From contig JAEZIJ010000174.1 of NCBI GenBank assembly GCA_023436715.1, positions 1-45,156 on the forward strand: DNA of 45,156 nucleotides, read 5' to 3'. This DNA comes from Acidobacteriota bacterium (GTDB lineage Bacteria > Acidobacteriota > Terriglobia > Bryobacterales > Bryobacteraceae). Shown piece after piece: positions 42,212-45,156 of this stretch; the stretch's first letter is position 1; the number at the start of each line of letters is the position of its first letter. Made by a program: the position numbers and the translations under genes. A model generated the notes under the pieces. The model did not search any database. It worked only from the letters and a program-made list of their open reading frames with translations, and was not told the DNA's origin.

Positions 42212-43348
42212 ATGTTTTACTGGCTTCTTTACGAACAGCTTTATCATTTTTTCAGCCCCTTCCGGGTCTTCCGGTTCATCACGTTTCGAACCGCGTTCGC
42301 AAGCCTCACGGCGTTGTTTCTGTGCATGGTGCTGGGTCCGTGGCTGATCCAGAAGCTGCGGCAGTTTCAAATCGGGCAGCACATTCGCGAGGAAGGCCCG
42401 AAGTCCCACCAGAAGAAAGCCGGCACGCCGACCATGGGCGGCGTATTGATTGTGATCTCGATCGTGCTGCCGACGTTGTTGTGGGCGAACCTGACGAATC
42501 CGCACATCTGGATCGCGCTGTTCGGCATTCTGGCATTTGGGGCCATCGGTTTCTGGGACGATTTCTCGAAGATTCGAAAGAAACGGAATCTCGGCCTCAC
42601 GGGCAAGAGGAAGTTCGCGGCGCAGTGCCTGGTGGCGGTAATCATCGGCTGCTTCCTGTTAATTCTGCGGTCGCACGGCGCGTACTCGACGGCGATGAAC
42701 GTGCCGTTCTTCAAGTGGTTCAAGCCGAGCCTGGTGATCGATTCACTGCTCGGAAACCCGTTCACATACCTGCTGGCTTTTTCGTTCTTTTTCCTGTTCC
42801 TGATCCTGTGGATCGTCGGGATGTCGAACGGGGTGAACCTGACGGACGGATTGGACGGGCTGGCGATCGGGCTGATGGTGGTGGCATCGGGCGCAATGAC
42901 CGTGCTGACGTACACGAGCGGGCATGCCGAGTTCGCGAAGTATCTCGACCTGGTGCGGTTGCCGGGCGCGGGGGAACTGACGATTTTCTGCGGCGCGATG
43001 ACCGGGGCGTCGCTGGGATTCCTGTGGTACAACGCGCACCCGGCGGAGATTTTCATGGGCGACGTGGGGTCGCTCGCGCTGGGCGGGAGCTTGGCGGTGG
43101 TGGCGGTATTGATTAAGCAGGAGATCCTGCTGCTGTTCATCGGCGGTGTGTTCGTGTTGGAAGCGCTGTCGGTGATTCTTCAGGTGGCGAGCTATAAGCT
43201 GCGGGGCGGCAAACGCATTTTCAAAATGGCGCCTCTGCACCATCACTTCGAGGCGCTCGGCTGGGCGGAATCGAAGATTATTGTGCGGTTCTGGATCGTC
43301 GGGCTAGTGATGGCTCTGTTCGCGCTGACAACGTTGAAGTTGAGGTAG
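42212..43348 (+). CDS. mraY: Phospho-MurNAc-pentapeptide transferase MraY
   Basis: The 378-residue polytopic protein has about ten helices. Signatures are HQKKAGTPTMGG-like sequence (KSHQKKAGTPTMGG), FWDDFSKIRKKRNLGLTGK, NLTDGLDGLAIG, FMGDVGSLALGG, and MAPLHHHFEALGW. It transfers phospho-MurNAc-pentapeptide to undecaprenyl phosphate, giving lipid I. It starts three bases after murF. All Asp-rich catalytic motifs are present. Confidence 0.97.
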   Translation: MFYWLLYEQLYHFFSPFRVFRFITFRTAFASLTALFLCMVLGPWLIQKLRQFQIGQHIREEGPKSHQKKAGTPTMGGVLIVISIVLPTLLWANLTNPHIWIALFGILAFGAIGFWDDFSKIRKKRNLGLTGKRKFAAQCLVAVIIGCFLLILRSHGAYSTAMNVPFFKWFKPSLVIDSLLGNPFTYLLAFSFFFLFLILWIVGMSNGVNLTDGLDGLAIGLMVVASGAMTVLTYTSGHAEFAKYLDLVRLPGAGELTIFCGAMTGASLGFLWYNAHPAEIFMGDVGSLALGGSLAVVAVLIKQEILLLFIGGVFVLEALSVILQVASYKLRGGKRIFKMAPLHHHFEALGWAESKIIVRFWIVGLVMALFALTTLKLR

Positions 43349-43352
43349 GGAA

Positions 43353-44696
43353 GTGGATTTCGCGGGTAAACAGATCGCTGTGGTGGGAATGGCGCAATCG
43401 GGACTGGCGGTTGTGGAGATGCTGGTCGCCAGGGGCGCCGAGGTGCGGGCATTCGACCAGAAGCCCGCGCAGGAACTGGGGCAAACCGCGGCGGCACTCG
43501 CGAGGATGGGCGTAAAGCTCGAACCGCAATCGTCAGAGGGATTCGAGGGGGTGGACATGATAGTGATCTCACCCGGGGTTCCGGCGAACCTGGCGGAACT
43601 CGAAGCGGCGCGGCAGCGCGGCGCGCGTGTCATTGGGGAAGTGGAACTGGCGGCGGAGTTCCTGCTCGGCCCCACAATCGGAATCACCGGCGCAAACGGG
43701 AAAACCACGACGACCGCGCTGGTGGGCCACATTCTGAAGGAGTCCGGTTTTGCGGCGCAGGTGGGCGGAAATATCGGGCGCCCGGTGACTGCGATGATCT
43801 GTACGTCGCGGGCCGGCCAGTGGAATGTGCTCGAGCTTTCCAGCTTCCAACTGGAAACCATCGAGTGCTTCCGCGCGCATATCGGTGTCTGCCTGAACGT
43901 CACGCCGGACCATCTGGACCGTCACGGCACGTTCGAAAATTACGCCAACGCCAAAGCCCGCCTGTTCGAGACGCAGGCGGTAGGCGATTTCGCCGTGCTG
44001 AACGCGGACGATGCGAGTTGCGTGGAGTACGCTCGCCGCACGCGTGCGCGGGCGGTATGGTTCTCGACGAAGCGGGCGACCTCGCCCGGTTTGTACGCCG
44101 ATGACGAGCGGCTGTACTACGACGGCGCGCCGTTCATGACGGTTGCCGAAATCCCTCTGCGCGGGCGCCACAACGTGGAAAACACGCTGGCGGCGGCGGG
44201 AGCGGCGCACATGGCCGGAGTTCCGCTGGAGGCGATAGCAGCGGCCGTCCGGACGTTTCCCGGCGTTGAGCACCGCATCGAGTTTGTCCGCAAGCTCGGC
44301 GGTGTGGATTTCTATAACGATTCGAAGGCCACCAACGTGGATGCCACGATGAAGTCGATCGAGGCGTTCCCCGGGCGGCTGTGGATCATTCTCGGCGGCA
44401 AGGACAAGAACAGCGACTACACCGTCCTGAAGCCGCTGCTCCATGAGAAAGCGCGGGCCGCGCTGCTGATCGGAGCGGCGGCGCCGAAGATCGCCGGGCA
44501 TCTCGGGGATTCCGTGCGCCTGATTTTCGCGGGCACGCTTGACGCCGCGGTTCGCGACGCCTGGAGCGAGGCGGAACCCGGCGATACGATTCTGCTGGCG
44601 CCCGCCTGCGCCAGTTTCGACCAGTTCGACAGTTACGAGCACCGGGGCCGGGTGTTCAAGGAAGTGGTGGCAAAGCTGGAGGAGCGTAGAGCGTGA
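43353..44696 (+). CDS. murD: UDP-MurNAc-L-alanine:D-glutamate ligase MurD
   Basis: The 447-residue ligase has the N-terminal GMAQSGLAVVEMLVARGA fold, ATP loop GITGANGKTTTTALVG, NVTPDHLDRHGTFENYANAK, RGRHNVENTLAAAGAA, and FYNDSKATNVDATMKSIE with ILGGKDKNSDY. It adds D-Glu to UDP-MurNAc-L-Ala. It starts at GTG 43353, four bases after mraY. Its TGA overlaps a GTG (GTGAAG, 44693), but the following frame runs straight into a palindromic element and no next mur gene is recognisable. Confidence 0.96.
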   Translation: MDFAGKQIAVVGMAQSGLAVVEMLVARGAEVRAFDQKPAQELGQTAAALARMGVKLEPQSSEGFEGVDMIVISPGVPANLAELEAARQRGARVIGEVELAAEFLLGPTIGITGANGKTTTTALVGHILKESGFAAQVGGNIGRPVTAMICTSRAGQWNVLELSSFQLETIECFRAHIGVCLNVTPDHLDRHGTFENYANAKARLFETQAVGDFAVLNADDASCVEYARRTRARAVWFSTKRATSPGLYADDERLYYDGAPFMTVAEIPLRGRHNVENTLAAAGAAHMAGVPLEAIAAAVRTFPGVEHRIEFVRKLGGVDFYNDSKATNVDATMKSIEAFPGRLWIILGGKDKNSDYTVLKPLLHEKARAALLIGAAAPKIAGHLGDSVRLIFAGTLDAAVRDAWSEAEPGDTILLAPACASFDQFDSYEHRGRVFKEVVAKLEERRA

Positions 44697-44713
44697 AGAC
44701 TCTGCAGGGAGCA

Positions 44714-44805
44714 AGTGGGGCAGCCCCTTGGGCTGCGCCGGCCTCTCAGGCCGGCCACAAGCTGGCGGGCTGGGAGCCCGCCGCAGGGCATGGCCCTGCC
44801 CCACT
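44714..44805 (+). repeat. Compound palindromic element with four consecutive hairpins
   Basis: AGTGGGGCAG (44714-44723) is the inverted repeat of CTGCCCCACT (44796-44805). Inside are four adjacent hairpins, each with a 7-8 bp perfect stem and a three-base loop: GCAGCCC/GGGCTGC (44720-44736), CCGGCCT/AGGCCGG (44738-44754), GGCGGGCT/AGCCCGCC (44764-44782) and GCAGGGC/GCCCTGC (44783-44799). It starts 18 bases after the murD stop. Confidence 0.85.
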
Positions 44806-44837
44806 GAGACCCGGCGCGACGCACAGGTTCGCAAACA

Positions 44838-45117
44838 GCGATGAAAGTCGGCGCACATTTGCCGCGACCGGGAGCGGGCCGGGCATGGCCGGCCCCCGGA
44901 TAGCGGTGATTTTCAACGGAGTGCCCCATGGCCCTGCCGGGCCACCAAAGGTGATGAAAATTGGCGCGGGCAATGGCATCAAACCGAGCCGCGACCGCGA
45001 GGGAGCGGTTTGGCCGTTCACCGGGCACGCAGGGGTGACTTTCAACGGAGTCCCCATGGCCCTGCGGGCCGCCGATAGCGATGAAAGTCGGCGCACAGTT
45101 GCGGCGACCCGGAGCGG
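44838..45117 (+). repeat. Interspersed repeats after murD
   Basis: GCGATGAAAGTCGGCGCACA occurs at 44838-44857 and 45078-45097, and a relative (GATGAAAATTGGCGCG) at 44953-44968. A second unit, GTGAYTTTCAACGGAGT, is at 44906 and 45035; both copies lead into CCCATGGCCCTGC. The CTTTCAACG core resembles the reverse complement of CGATGAAAG. I see no gene in 44697-45156. Confidence 0.7.
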
Positions 45118-45156
45118 GGGGGGGGGGGGGGGGGCCCCGCCGGGGGGGGGGGGGGG
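45116..45156. other. Poly-G contig end, probable artefact
   Basis: The last 41 bases are G runs broken only by CCCCGCCG. This is unlike the surrounding sequence and typical of low-signal read ends or a failed assembly end. It should not be interpreted biologically. Confidence 0.85.

Noticed and set aside
44720..44799. Hairpin series as a CRISPR array
   Set aside because: The hairpins differ in sequence, lack constant repeats of 23-40 bases and have no unique spacers.
44693..44835. GTG at 44693 overlapping the murD stop as the start of ftsW
   Set aside because: The frame runs directly into the palindromic element and shows no FtsW sequence or membrane helices.
45116..45156. Extreme G-tract as a possible quadruplex or telomere-like end
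   Set aside because: It is at the contig end and resembles a sequencing artefact.

Overview
The window is a high-GC bacterial fragment that looks like Acidobacteriota, probably of the Solibacter/Bryobacter type. This rests on the VWFA-related acidobacterial-type protein at 13263-14198, the NIPSNAP, WbsX and Tat-signal SDR proteins, the caa3-type heme A/SCO/DUF420 assembly operon, a Gram-negative-like mraZ-mur cluster, and dispersed palindromic hairpins. No rRNA or tRNA gene was seen. The right edge ends in long G runs, which look like a sequencing or assembly artefact.

Layout. 1-104 holds the 3' end of a probable transposase. 135-4191 has a GT-C type membrane glycosyltransferase divergent from a WbsX-like protein and an exported SDR. 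4233-4307 is a cluster of palindromes. 4358-8781 (minus strand) is a cytochrome oxidase assembly operon read ctaA, ctaB, ABC ATPase, ABC permease, SCO1, DUF420. 8955-9716 is a methyltransferase. 9885-13230 is a polysaccharide export triad (Wza-like, Wzz-like, CpsD-like kinase) behind a plausible promoter, without glycosyltransferases nearby.

14301-19297 is the most notable locus: a compact type III-A CRISPR effector operon, cas10-csm2-csm3-csm4-csm5. Its Cas10 keeps the GGDD cyclase motif but has no HD nuclease domain and no CxxC zinc motif. Csm2 carries an Arg/Gly-rich tail. The window shows no array, Cas6, Cas1/2 or CARF effector. A membrane acyltransferase follows 48 bases downstream on the same strand.

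19346-24256 holds the acyltransferase, a serine hydrolase, a DUF5009/NagX-like membrane protein and a NIPSNAP protein. 24305-25723 is an FHA domain fused to a lytic transglycosylase; the FHA part has no ATG, GTG or TTG start and may begin at CTG. 25830-26360 is a DUF457-like membrane protein whose 3' end was remodelled by an 85-bp tandem duplication carrying palindromes. 26491-31643 (minus strand) reads site-2 protease, tilS, ftsH and a HAD phosphatase. 31771-32253 is a YbaK-type deacylase with a terminator after it. 32309-35148 (minus strand) is korD-korA-korB-korC, a four-subunit 2-oxoacid:ferredoxin oxidoreductase. Divergent from it, 35472-44696 is the division and cell-wall cluster mraZ-rsmH-ftsL-ftsI-murE-murF-mraY-murD, driven by a near-consensus promoter. 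After murD, where ftsW or murG would be expected, the sequence holds a compound hairpin element, further repeats and the poly-G end.
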